Part shown: positions 41,745-50,369 of the stretch, piece after piece
Layout of the letters: the number at the start of each line of letters is the position of its first letter
Numbering within the stretch: the stretch's first letter is position 1
NCBI RefSeq assembly: GCF_003121295.1
Contig: NZ_PHNC01000017.1
Span: 1 to 64,000 of the forward strand
DNA from: Streptomyces orinoci
GTDB lineage: Bacteria; Actinomycetota; Actinomycetes; Streptomycetales; Streptomycetaceae
Direction: 5' to 3'
DNA: 64,000 nucleotides
Notes under the pieces: generated by a model
The model's database searches: none
The model's input: only the letters and a program-made list of their open reading frames with translations
What the model was told of the DNA's origin: nothing
Translations under genes and position numbers: made by a program

Positions 41745-42083
41745 GTGAAACTTCTGACCCGCCACCTCTTCCGGCGCCCCAGGGCCGCCGTCCGCGGCAC
41801 ATTGACCCACTGCACGCTCCAAGCGGTATGTGATCCCGGTGTGGAGGGCAAAGTACGCGCGTTGTGTGTCGTCGCCTTCGGCGGCACCGGGATCCGTCTG
41901 AACAGTTTCCGCTCTTTCGAACCGGACGACAGCGTCAATGTAGTGATCGAAGTGACACTGACCTCGGACGGTCCCGCGGCCGCGGCCCTGGACCGGCTGG
42001 TCGTCCAACTGGCACGCGAACCCCGGGTGCGCGATCTGCGGTGGGACCTGCACACCGGCCCGCTCACCGTGGTCGGACCCTGA
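41745..42083 (+). CDS. Stand-alone MgtC-C-terminal (ACT-like) domain protein
   Basis: 112 residues from the GTG at 41745 (GGCAGGGAG upstream). The sequence LQAVCDPGVEGKVRALCVVA, LNSFRSFEPDD, and LDRLVVQLAREPRVRDLRWD is that of the cytoplasmic C-terminal domain of MgtC/SapB proteins, but the membrane part is absent. The preceding MKLLTRHLFRRPRAAVRG resembles the junction after the last MgtC helix, so it may be a truncated mgtC that kept a start or a genuine soluble sensor. It follows the NRMT gene on the same strand by 246 bp. Confidence 0.7.
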   Translation: MKLLTRHLFRRPRAAVRGTLTHCTLQAVCDPGVEGKVRALCVVAFGGTGIRLNSFRSFEPDDSVNVVIEVTLTSDGPAAAALDRLVVQLAREPRVRDLRWDLHTGPLTVVGP

Positions 42084-42129
42084 CGGACCCCGGTGTCGCC
42101 CGCGGCATTCGGGTCCGCGGCCACGGCGC

Positions 42130-42370
42130 ATGACAGGGTGAGGGCGGAGCCGGCCACTTGTGGCGGCCGCTGCCACGGCCTTCGCATTGGCAGGATCGTT
42201 GACTGCACGGCGGCGAACAAGTTCCCGGGCTTCCATGTCCTGGGATCCCGGTCGATCAACGGCACGACCGACTGCACCGCCGATGTCGGCAAGCAGCAGC
42301 TGACCACGTCGATCTCGTACAAGTTCGTCCTCAGCAAGCTCACTTGCACTCCCGCCTGCTTCACCCAGAA
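42130..42370 (+). pseudogene. Possible fragment of a small secreted Cys protein
   Basis: In one frame the sequence IGRIVDCTAANKFPGFHVLG, then SINGTTDCTADVGKQQLTTS and LTCTPACFTQKSP reads like a mature extracellular protein with paired cysteines. No start codon or signal peptide precedes it. I give it low confidence. Confidence 0.3.
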
Positions 42371-42870
42371 GTCGCCCGACTACCGGTGGGGGCGAGCTCC
42401 ACCGTCTCGACGCCCTCGGCGGTGCGGCCGGTCACCAGCAGCCGGGTCGCGGCGAGGCGGTGGGCGATGCCCCACTCGTCCTCCCGGAGCTCCGTGCGCA
42501 GCGCGGTCCGGCGGGTCACGGTGGGCGCGTCGGCCGGGAGCCGTACCGGCTTGGTGAACAGCCGCCGGGCAGCGGGCTCTTCTCGGCCGGCACGTACTAC
42601 CGCCGGACCTGGTCGGCGTAGCGGCCCAGGGCTCCGGCGACGCCGCCCAGCCGCTCGTATGCCCTGGGCCCGATGGGCGAGGATCCGCTCCGCCGGCCCG
42701 GCCTCGTAGGACACGGACCGGACGGCCTCGACCGCGTCGTTGACCACATGCCGCAGCTGCTCCTCGCCCATCGGGCCCAGGGCGTAGAGGTGTTGGCGGA
42801 GCATGGGCCCGAGCCGGCGGTGGGCCGGCGCGGGTTCCAGGAAGTTGGCGCGCATGGTGAGGAGGACGCG
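42361..42870 (-). pseudogene. Decayed nSTAND1/WD40-type ATPase fragments
   Basis: Minus-strand frame with RVLLTMRANFLEPAPAHRRL, GPMLRQHLYALGPMGEEQLR and HVVNDAVEAVRSVSYEAGPA, then after a scrambled stretch TVTRRTALRTELREDEWGIA and HRLAATRLLVTGRTAEGVET. These are typical pieces of large Streptomyces STAND ATPases with WD40 repeats. There is no P-loop, start or WD40 tail, so it is debris. Confidence 0.7.
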
Positions 42871-42999
42871 CGGGCGCGGGGACGGTGCCCCGGAGAGGGC
42901 CTGCGCAGGCGGCCCGGACGGACCCTGCGGTGCTGAGGTGTTGTCCTCTTCCTCGCCCTTCAGCAGCGGCCGGCCGGGGCGGTGCGGGGCGATCAGGCC

Positions 43000-43300
43000 T
43001 ATGCCGATGGATGCGCGTCCGGGCGGTGGCCACCGCCAAGCGCGGGTCGGCATCGACGATGACCTGCACATTCGCTGAGAAGCGGTAGTTATGGCCGAAC
43101 GCGGCCACCCGATGGCCCCGCAGCGGGATCGGCGTCCCGTCCCGGTCCGCAACCGCTGAACCGCACCCTCCGCAGGCCGGACGGGATCCAGTGCGAGCAA
43201 TGGGCCCGGCCGCTGAGCTACCCGGCACATCCTGATCGACGAAACACCGGACAGCACAGCGACCTGCCGCATCCGCAGCCCGGTGAACGCCTGCCTCATA
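43000..43300 (-). pseudogene. Transposase remnant next to the STAND debris
   Basis: Two frames on the minus strand contain MRQVAVLSGVSS (N-terminal-like) and LRGHRVAAFGHNYRFSANVQ with VIVDADPRLAVAT, similar to the catalytic core of IS5-group DDE transposases. The frame is broken and no inverted repeats are visible. The rest of 43300-43480 shows nothing. Confidence 0.55.
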
Positions 43301-43480
43301 CCCGCTCGGCCCTCAACTCGCCAGCTGTACAAGGCAGAAAATCCCGCTCACCGCCTTGGGGAACACGCTTCAGGAGGCCGCGCTCCCGCCATCCTGTACG
43401 GCTCGATCACCTGCCGCCGCAGCAGCGGCTTGTCGGTCCGACCCGACTGGGAGCCGAAGGATCCGGACCGATACCGGCAA

Positions 43481-44599
43481 TCAGGCCGCGACCAGCTCCT
43501 GCCCGCGGTCCGAAGCCTTGACCTTGGGCTTCTTGTTCGGCAGCGAGAGCCGGAAGACCTTGTGCCAGGCGGAGAACACCTGCTTGGGCAGCGGCCCGGT
43601 GACGTACTCCAGCTCGTACTTTTCGAACAGCGCGCGCACCTTCACCGCGACCTCGGCATACCGGTTGCTCGGCAGGTCCGGGAACAGGTGGTGCTCGATC
43701 TGGTGCGAGAGGTTGCCGGTCATAAAGTGCATGGCCCTGCTGCCGCTGATGTTCGCCGAGCCCATCATCTGGCGCAGATACCACTGGCCGCGCGTCTCGT
43801 CCTTGATCGACCGGCGCTCGAAGACCTGTACGCCCTCGGGGAAGTGCCCGCACATGATCACCGAGTGGGACCAGATATTGCGGACCAGGTTCGCGGTGAA
43901 TGTGGCGGCCAGCGTGGTGAGGAACGACGGGCCCGACAGCAGCGGGTGGATCACATAGTCCTTGAGCACCTGCTTGCGGATCTTGCGGCCCACGGCCTTG
44001 GCCCGCGCGCGGAACTCCGGGTCCTTGCGGCGGCGCTTGTGCAGATTCTTGCCGAGCTCCAGGTCGTACGCCGCGATGCCGTACTCGAAGAAGCAGGCGT
44101 TGATGAAGTTCCACAGTGGCTGACCGAGGTGGAACGGGTGCCACTTCTGGTCCTCGTCAACGCGCATGATGCCGTAGCCGAGGTCGTTGTCCTTGCCGAT
44201 CACGTTGGTGTACGTGTGATGCAGCTCGTTGTGCGAGTGCTTCCACTGATCGGACGGCGAGACGTGATCCCACTCCCAGGTGGTGGAGTGGATCTTCGGG
44301 TCCCGCATCCAGTCCCACTGGCCGTGCAGGACGTTGTGGCCGATCTCCATGTTGTCCATGATCTTCGCCACGGACAGACCGGCGGTGCCGAGCAGCCACG
44401 CGGGCGGGAAGATCGAGAACAGCAGCACGCCCCTGCTGACCAGCTCGAGCTTGCGCTGCGCCGAGATGACCTTACGGATGTAGGCGGCGTCTTTCTCGCC
44501 GCGGTCGGCGAGCACCTCGTCGCGGATCGCGTCCAGCTCGCGGCCAAGCTCCTCGATCTGCTCCGCGGTCAGATGGGCGGTGGGGTCGATGGCGGTCAA
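43481..44599 (-). CDS. Membrane fatty-acid desaturase
   Basis: 372 residues, apparently from a TTG at 44599 with GGAG four bases upstream; no ATG/GTG lies between it and the previous stop. The three His boxes are present: HNVLHGQWDW, HSHNELHHTY (HxxHH type), and HQIEHHLFPD. Hydrophobic regions sit at about 55-80 and 200-240. It inserts a double bond into acyl chains at the membrane using electrons from the reductase encoded 7 bp upstream. The pairing resembles mycobacterial DesA3-Rv3230c. Acyl chain and position are not determined. Confidence 0.9.
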   Translation of the reverse strand: MTAIDPTAHLTAEQIEELGRELDAIRDEVLADRGEKDAAYIRKVISAQRKLELVSRGVLLFSIFPPAWLLGTAGLSVAKIMDNMEIGHNVLHGQWDWMRDPKIHSTTWEWDHVSPSDQWKHSHNELHHTYTNVIGKDNDLGYGIMRVDEDQKWHPFHLGQPLWNFINACFFEYGIAAYDLELGKNLHKRRRKDPEFRARAKAVGRKIRKQVLKDYVIHPLLSGPSFLTTLAATFTANLVRNIWSHSVIMCGHFPEGVQVFERRSIKDETRGQWYLRQMMGSANISGSRAMHFMTGNLSHQIEHHLFPDLPSNRYAEVAVKVRALFEKYELEYVTGPLPKQVFSAWHKVFRLSLPNKKPKVKASDRGQELVAA

Positions 44600-44606
44600 G
44601 GTGCTC

Positions 44607-45662
44607 CTACTGTTCGATGTCGCAGGGGCCCGCCGCGGCGGACACGCAGGTCTGGATGAGGACGCCCGGCTCGGCCTCGGTGATCTCGCCGGTGCGCAGG
44701 TCGCGGACGGCGCCCGCCTTGAGCGGCGTGACGCAGCCGAAGCAGATGCCCATGCGGCACCCGGAGGGCATGAGCACGCCGGCCTCTTCGCCGATGTCCA
44801 GCAACGGCGTGGCACCGTCCGCCTCGACGGTCTTGCCGGTGGCGCTGAATGTCACCTCGCCGCCGTCGCCTGCGACGACGACGCTGGGGCGGAAGCGTTC
44901 GGTGTGCAGGCGCTCTTGGACGCCGTGCTCGGTCCAGTGCTCTTCGGCGGCGTCGAGCAGGCCCGCGGGCCCGCAGGCCCAGGTCTCGCGCTCGGCCCAG
45001 TCGGGCACGAGTTCGTCGAGACGGGCGATGTCGAGCCTGCCGTCCGTGTCGGTGTGCACCTCGGTGAGGCGCAGCTTCCTGTCCGCGACCAGGTCGTGCA
45101 GTTCATTGCGGAAGATCACGTCTTGCGGCTGCGGCGCGCAGTGGACCATAACGACGTCGTCGAACTCGGTGTCGCGCAGCATGCCCATCACGGGCGTGAT
45201 GCCGCTGCCGGCCGTCAGATAGAGCACCTTGGCGGGCTTGGTCTGTGGCAGCACGAAGTCACCGGTCGGCTGGTCGAGCTGGATCAGCGTGCCCGGTGTC
45301 GCCCTGCGGACCAGGTGGTTGCTGACCTTGCCGCCCGGGATCGCCTTTACGGTGATCGTGACACGGCCGTCCTGGCGGTTTGTCGGCGAGGTGATGGAGT
45401 AGGCACGCCACAGGCGCCTCCCATCGACATCGACCCCGATCCGCACATACTGACCGGCTGTGTGGCCGCGCCAGCCACGTCCCGGCCTGATCACGATGGT
45501 CGCGGCGTCACCCGTCTCGGGGTGCACGGCCTCGATGCGCCCACGCAGGTCGGCGCCCGCCCGCAGGGGGCTGATCAGGTCGAGGTAGTCCGACGGCAGC
45601 AGCGGCGTCGTGACCATCTCGAGTAGTTTCCACGCCCTGCTGCGGAGGGCTGCACTCGTCAT
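44607..45662 (-). CDS. Ferredoxin-reductase-type electron donor for the desaturase
   Basis: 351 residues from the ATG at 45662. An FAD-binding domain (GQYVRIGVDVDGRRLWRAYS, about 78-97), an NAD-binding domain (VLYLTAGSGITPVMGMLRDT, EDVIF-type region, WACGPAGLLDAAEEHW) and a C-terminal plant-type 2Fe-2S domain with CRMGICFGC and a distal Cys (TCVSAAAGPCDIEQ). It passes NAD(P)H electrons to the desaturase. The two genes form an operon divergent from the PucR-type regulator. Confidence 0.92.
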   Translation of the reverse strand: MTSAALRSRAWKLLEMVTTPLLPSDYLDLISPLRAGADLRGRIEAVHPETGDAATIVIRPGRGWRGHTAGQYVRIGVDVDGRRLWRAYSITSPTNRQDGRVTITVKAIPGGKVSNHLVRRATPGTLIQLDQPTGDFVLPQTKPAKVLYLTAGSGITPVMGMLRDTEFDDVVMVHCAPQPQDVIFRNELHDLVADRKLRLTEVHTDTDGRLDIARLDELVPDWAERETWACGPAGLLDAAEEHWTEHGVQERLHTERFRPSVVVAGDGGEVTFSATGKTVEADGATPLLDIGEEAGVLMPSGCRMGICFGCVTPLKAGAVRDLRTGEITEAEPGVLIQTCVSAAAGPCDIEQ

Positions 45663-45677
45663 GACTCCAGCTTGCTG

Positions 45678-45689
45678 CGCCTCAAGGCG
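45678..45689. promoter_or_regulatory. Palindrome CGCCT-CA-AGGCG in the desaturase/PucR divergent gap
   Basis: Perfect 5-bp arms, in the 88-bp gap between divergent starts at 45662 and 45751. It is a candidate binding site for the PucR-type regulator. Confidence 0.35.
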
Positions 45690-45750
45690 TAAAGTCCTGA
45701 CCGCAGGATGTAAATCTGGTGGGCCGAACTGTTCGCAGGGAACAAAAAAC

Positions 45751-46890
45751 ATGAGCCATGCAATCCGGAGGGCCAGCGAACTGACCCTGGATGAGACGAC
45801 GGTCACCGCACTTCGGGCCGCGCTGAAGACCACCGCCGACGAGGTCGTCCAGGCGATCATCGACGAGGTCCCTCCCTACGCCAACGCTCTTTCGGGCAGC
45901 ATGGGCGGCACCATCCGCCGAGCCGTCCGCACCGCCCTGGGGCACTACCTGGACCTCGCGAGCGGGAACGCCACCGGTGGCGACGCCGGTGACGCAGCCT
46001 ATGAGCTGGGCCGCGGCGAGGTGCGCGACGGCCGTTCGATGGACGCCCTGCTCAGTGCCTACCGCGTCGGCGCCCGTGTGGCCTGGCGATGCCTGGCAGC
46101 GGGTGCCGTACCCGCAGGTCTGCCCGCCGCCGAGGTCGCCAAGTTCGCCGAGCTGACCTTCGCCTACATCGACGAACTCTCCGCCGCCAGCGCCGCGGGC
46201 CACGCCGACGAACTGGCCGCCCGGGGCAGGGCCCACGAGCGCCACCTGGAACACCTGGCCCGCGACATCCTCGCCGGTGCGAGCCCGGATGTGCTGCTGG
46301 CCTCTGTTCAGCGGGCCGGGTGGCAGCCTCCGGTTTCGCTGACCGCGGTCCTGCTGCCCGCCGCCCAGGCCCGGCCTGCCTACCGCGCGCTGGACCCGAG
46401 CACCCTCGTCCTGGACGATCTGCCGGACGCCACCGGTGTGCTGCTCGTCCCCGATGCCGACCGATCACATCTCCTGCGGCAGCTGGCCGACCGCACGGCC
46501 GTGGTCGGCCCGGCCCGGCCCTGGACTCGTGCGTCCGCCTCGTACGCACGAGCCGTACGTGCGCGCTCCCTCTCTTCCGATATTCGCGACACCGAGGACC
46601 ACCTGCCCGAGCTGGTGCTGAGCGCCGACGCGGAGGCGTTCGCGGACCTGCGTGCCCGAGCCCTCGCACCATTGCGGACCTTGCCTGCCGCAACCGCACA
46701 GCGGCTGGAGGAGACATTGCGGGCGTGGCTGCTGCACCAGGGGAGGCGGGAGGAGGTGGCGGCGGAGTTGTTCGTCCATCCCCAGACAGTCCGGTACCGG
46801 ATGTCGCAGCTGCGCGAGCTGTTCCCGGACCTCGGCTCGCCACACCGGGTCCTTGAACTGACGCTGGCGGTGGGTCTTCGGATCAGCTGA
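45751..46890 (+). CDS. PucR/CdaR-type transcriptional regulator
   Basis: 379 residues from the ATG at 45751. The C-terminus carries the HTH_30 motif (ETLRAWLLHQGRREEVAAEL, VHPQTVRYRMSQLRELFPDL). The N-terminal half is a helical sensor (EVRDGRSMDALLSAYRVGAR, a RsbR/DUF-type segment) and the middle a GGDEF-like fold remnant. Members of this class control fatty-acid genes in Streptomyces (FasR-like), and it is divergent from the desaturase operon. I infer control of membrane fluidity genes. Confidence 0.85.
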   Translation: MSHAIRRASELTLDETTVTALRAALKTTADEVVQAIIDEVPPYANALSGSMGGTIRRAVRTALGHYLDLASGNATGGDAGDAAYELGRGEVRDGRSMDALLSAYRVGARVAWRCLAAGAVPAGLPAAEVAKFAELTFAYIDELSAASAAGHADELAARGRAHERHLEHLARDILAGASPDVLLASVQRAGWQPPVSLTAVLLPAAQARPAYRALDPSTLVLDDLPDATGVLLVPDADRSHLLRQLADRTAVVGPARPWTRASASYARAVRARSLSSDIRDTEDHLPELVLSADAEAFADLRARALAPLRTLPAATAQRLEETLRAWLLHQGRREEVAAELFVHPQTVRYRMSQLRELFPDLGSPHRVLELTLAVGLRIS

Positions 46891-46905
46891 CGCGTACCGC
46901 CTGCC

Positions 46906-47145
46906 TCAGTCCTGCCGGTGGCCACGCAGGACGAACAGGGAACGGTCCTCGACCTCCACCTCGCTGCCGCACTTGATCAGCGGCCGGAACTCGGTGTGCG
47001 GGATGGCCGTGTCCACCTCCACCGCCCACCAGGGGTCGAGTGAGAACACGGCGAAGTTGGTGTCGGCGCCATCGAAGGTGGCGCCCAGCGGGGACATCTG
47101 GCCCGGCCGCGGGCCCATTTCCACGCTTTCCTGCCAAATCCGCAT
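46906..47145 (-). pseudogene. Internally deleted GlgX/GH13-like remnant
   Basis: 79 residues. The first part, SPLGATFDGADTNFAVFS, is the N-terminus of glycogen-debranching enzymes. After LDPWWAVEVDTAIPHTEFRP the rest, KCGSEVEVEDRSLFVLR, reads like the C-terminus of a GH13 enzyme. The ~600-residue middle is missing, yet the frame is intact, so a short protein could still be made. It may also be a surviving small gene. Confidence 0.5.
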
Positions 47146-47316
47146 GATCACGCGCTCCCGGCACGGTCGGTGGGCAGCCGCGCACCGAACGTATTCATCC
47201 GCCCGTGGGCGCGGTACGCATTCCCTGTGTGGCCGGCCCCGACGGATATCTCGTGCCCGCCCTGTCTTTCCGCAGGCCGGGGCGCATGGAGAGCGTCCGC
47301 CGGGGCGGCCGTTCCA

Positions 47317-47640
47317 ACGCCCCTGCTCGCCGCCCTGGTGACGCTGCTGGCCGCGGCCGGTGGCTCGCCCCGATGGCTGTTCGCGGCGGTACCGCTCATG
47401 CTCCTGGGCCTGTTGGGCGTCCGGGATCCGCTCCCGCGCCGGCACTCGGTGCTGCGCAACAACCCTGGACTGGGCCAAGCCCGCTTCCTTCTGGAGCGGA
47501 TCCGGCCGGAACTCCAGCAGTACTTCATCGAGCGGAACTACGGCGGGTGCCCCTTCGACCGGGACGTGCGCAGCATCGTCTATGCGCGGGCGAAGGGCTC
47601 CGACGCCCAGGAGCCCTTCGGCACCGCTGAGAGGTGTTCC
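47317..47640 (+). pseudogene. N-terminal fragment of an FMN-binding glutamate synthase-family protein
   Basis: The frame reads WLFAAVPLMLLGLLGVRDPL, then HSVLRNNPGLGQARFLLERI, RPELQQYFIERNYGGCPFDR and VRSIVYARAKGSDAQEPFGT. That is the N-terminal membrane anchor and first segment of the GltB-like proteins. The catalytic FMN barrel is absent. It is broken at about 47640. Confidence 0.7.
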
Positions 47641-48060
47641 CCGCGAGGGGCTCGGACCACGGACACCAACGAATCGATCACCTGATCGGTAACGTCGCCG
47701 CCGGCGTCACGGGGCCAGTGAGCCCGTCTGAATCAAAGGGCTCCGGGGCCCGGTGGTGCTTCAGGCTTCACCAGCCCCGTGACTCCCCATTGGATGGTGC
47801 TTGGAGCCGGCCCGGCCGCAGCCGACCGGCGACGGGCCCGTGCGGCTTCCCCTGTTAGCTGCCCTGACCTGGCTGGAGTCGGCGACCGCACGGGGCCGGT
47901 CCAGCCTGAGCGCCGAGTTGAGCTCGGCCAGGAGCACCTCATGGAGCTGCTGCAGCGAGCGAGCTGCTGCTGCCGCGCAGGGAACGCCGGTTCCGACCCC
48001 CGGGCCGTAAGCGGCTGCCGGACCGGCAGATGCTGTTGGGCGTTGTAAGTGGCGGTCAGA
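47641..48060. other. Gene-free stretch
   Basis: No convincing gene, RNA or transposon end seen. It probably is residual DNA of the rearranged region between the gltB-like fragment and the small membrane protein. Confidence 0.5.
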
Positions 48061-48231
48061 TCACCATCGATACCAGCGGCCTCGGCCGCCACCGGCTGTG
48101 GTGGAGCGCATGACGAAGCCCAGAAGCCAGATCACCAGGACGGCGACGGCGACCCACCAGAGAATTTTGATGGCGAAGCCGGCACCGAAAAGGATCAGTG
48201 CGAGCAGTAGAACGAGCAGCAAGGGTCCCAT
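48061..48231 (-). CDS. Small hydrophobic membrane protein
   Basis: 56 residues from the ATG at 48231, MGPLLLVLLLALILFGAGFA followed by a second hydrophobic run (ILWWVAVAVLVIWLLGFVMR) and a basic end, GRGRWYRW. It is two-pass and matches a type often called hydrophobic protein in Streptomyces, commonly found beside stress genes. CAGGAGG lies about 5 bases upstream. Confidence 0.8.
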   Translation of the reverse strand: MGPLLLVLLLALILFGAGFAIKILWWVAVAVLVIWLLGFVMRSTTAGGGRGRWYRW

Positions 48232-48395
48232 ATTTATCAACCTCCTGACCGCACATATGCCCTGCGATTTCGACTTCATTCATTTACCAGAAGCCGATGG
48301 TGAGTAGTGGTGGTGGGCTGTGTTTGTGGGGGCGGGCTCGGGGAAGACGCGGGTTACCGCGACAGCGGCACACGATCTATCGGAGGTGCTCTTCC

Positions 48396-48569
48396 ATGAC
48401 ACCCGGCGAGAAGGCCAAGGCGAAGACCGGCCAGGTCAAGGGCAAGCTGAAGGAAGCCCTGGGAAGGACTGTCGGTAATGAGCGCATGACCGCCGAGGGA
48501 GAGGTGGAAAGGCGCACGGGTGATGCCCGTGAGGCCAAGGAAAAGGTGAAGGACGCATTCAGGCCCTAA
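48396..48569 (+). CDS. CsbD-family stress protein
   Basis: 57 residues, MTPGEKAKAKTGQVKGKLKE at the start, then a charged helix with GNERMTAEGEVERRTGDARE. It is the compact CsbD fold of general-stress proteins whose molecular function is unknown. CGGAGGTGC precedes the ATG. It is followed by a strong hairpin at 48603. The small hydrophobic protein gene is divergent, typical of the stress-associated pair. Confidence 0.9.
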   Translation: MTPGEKAKAKTGQVKGKLKEALGRTVGNERMTAEGEVERRTGDAREAKEKVKDAFRP

Positions 48570-48602
48570 CGCTGCCTTCTCCTCCGAGGATTCGGCAACG
48601 AC

Positions 48603-48650
48603 AAGGGGCCTGCTCGCCGCGAATACAGCGTGAATACGGGCAGGCCCCTT
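48603..48650 (+). terminator. Hairpin after the CsbD gene
   Basis: Perfect 11-bp arms AAGGGGCCTGC (48603-48613) and complement (48640-48650), with a 26-base loop, 33 bases after the stop. Confidence 0.65.
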
Positions 48651-48829
48651 AAGGGCTACCGCCCAGGACCAAAAACCGGAATACCGAGTTCCGTCCCGTC
48701 GTCGGCGCGGCCGGACCGGCCGGGGTGGTGGGCAAGAGGCGCGAGGGACCCGCGCGGCATCGGGCGGTCTGGCACATCGGTGCCGGCCGAGGCGGATCGA
48801 GAAGGACGCGGGGTGAGACCATCCGCGGC

Positions 48830-49681
48830 ATGGACAGTGCGGACGATCGCAGGGCACGGTGGTGGGCGGCGCTGCGCAGGACGCCGGTGGCCATGTGGAA
48901 CAACGACATCACGGACTGGGCCGCCGCGCTGACCTATTACGCGGTTTTGGCCTTGTTTCCGGTGCTGCTGGTGATCCTCTCGATCCTGGGTCTGACCATG
49001 CCCACGGCCGAGCCGGAGGTCATCGACCATATGGCGCAGGCCGCCCCGGCCGCGTCCCGCGCGCTGCTGCGCAGCACTCTGCGCCAGATGTCCGGCCAGA
49101 CGTCAGCGGCATGGACGCTGCTCTTCCTCGGCGGGTCGGCGGCACTGTGGTCGGGATCCAGCTATCTGAGCGTCTTCCGCCGGGCGTTGCACGCCATGCA
49201 CCGGACCAGTGCACACCGGCCGGTCTGGCGTACCGCTCCGCGCATTGTTGCCACGGCCCTGGTTCTGGTCCTGCTGCTTCTCACCTCCACTCTGGCGTTG
49301 ACCCTCACCGGCAGCCTGGCCCGCCGACTGGGCCGGGTACTGAATCTGGGCACCGCTCCGCAAACCGTCTGGGACGCCTTGCGGTGGCCGGTCGTGGCCG
49401 GCGTCGCCGTCGCCTTGGTGCTTGTCCTGTACCGTTCGGGCCCCGCGCCCTCCCGGCCGCTGCGGAAGATGGCGCCCGGTGGCGCACTGGCGGTAGCGCT
49501 CCTGCTGGCTGCCTCGCTGGGGCTCGCTGTCTACACCTCCCATGTCAGCACCTACAACCGTCTCTACGGTTCGCTGGGAGGCGTCGTGGTCTTCCTGATC
49601 TGGCTATGGCTGTCCAACCTGGCACTGCTGAGCGGCGCCCAGTTCAACGTGGAGCTGGCGCGGCCTGCGCAAGTGGGGTGA
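48830..49681 (+). CDS. YihY/BrkB-family membrane protein
   Basis: 283 residues from the ATG at 48830 (no strong Shine-Dalgarno seen). Six predicted membrane segments with the family signature DWAAALTYYAVLALFPVLLV near the N-terminus and RLYGSLGGVVVFLIWLWLSN near the C-terminus. It was once called ribonuclease BN; the present view is a membrane protein of unknown transport or envelope function. A long open extension to 48725 is basic and non-coding-like. It is followed by transposase debris. Confidence 0.9.
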   Translation: MDSADDRRARWWAALRRTPVAMWNNDITDWAAALTYYAVLALFPVLLVILSILGLTMPTAEPEVIDHMAQAAPAASRALLRSTLRQMSGQTSAAWTLLFLGGSAALWSGSSYLSVFRRALHAMHRTSAHRPVWRTAPRIVATALVLVLLLLTSTLALTLTGSLARRLGRVLNLGTAPQTVWDALRWPVVAGVAVALVLVLYRSGPAPSRPLRKMAPGGALAVALLLAASLGLAVYTSHVSTYNRLYGSLGGVVVFLIWLWLSNLALLSGAQFNVELARPAQVG

Positions 49682-50080
49682 CCGGTTCGGCTTTGGACCG
49701 TGTCCGGTGCAGGAGTTTGAGGAGTCGTTTGCAGCAGCAGCGGACGGCGGCTGCGAGGCCGGGAAAGGCCAGATGGTTCCGGTGTGGTGTTCCTAGCGGG
49801 TGGTGAGGGACGGTAGCCGGTCGGTCGGCCACGCGATGGTGCGCTCGGTCACCCAACGGCGTCGGCCGAGGCTTTTGCTGAAGCCGATGCCCTTGCGGGC
49901 GATCCGCACGCGGATGTGCTTGCCCCACAGCCATCTCGCAGGTGAGGGACGTCGCAGGTCTTGTCCGCAGCCCCGGCAGGGGATTCGTGTCCCATGTGGA
50001 AATGGGACAGCACCGGCTTCACCCTGTCCGTGGGTGTCCAGGCCAGTCCACGATGACCGCGTCATGCCAGGTCGGGGCAT
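49682..50080 (-). pseudogene. IS5-type transposase C-terminal remnant
   Basis: One minus-strand frame ends WLWGKHIRVRIARKGIGFSK, SLGRRRWVTERTIAWPTDRL; the continuation, HLAFPGLAAAVRCC, is in another frame. This is the end of an IS5-group DDE transposase with a frameshift and a stop. No inverted repeats or start are visible. The region to 50369 holds nothing else recognisable. Confidence 0.7.
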
Positions 50081-50369
50081 ACGGTCCGGGAGTTAATGCA
50101 GTCAGTGACAGGCGTGTGACAGCGGAGTTCGACGAGAAGCCCCCAAGGCGCGGCCTGGCGAGGCTTCCGAGTGGGTGGTGTCTCGCCTGGTGTCGGATCC
50201 TCCGCAGCGGTTCGGGCGTCCAGGTGCTGCTGGCGGGCGATCTGTTCCGGCGGCAGTGACGTGGTCGGCCGGGGCCTGGGCGAGCGGTACCCGGGAGCGG
50301 CGCGGGAACGTCTGCCCTAGCAGCAGACCCGCCGCACGAAGGCACTCTCCGGTGCGAAATACTCTCCCG

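Noticed and set aside
47733..48092. Overlapping short frames resembling transposon debris
   Set aside because: I could not match any frame to a transposase or other family, so I left it unannotated.
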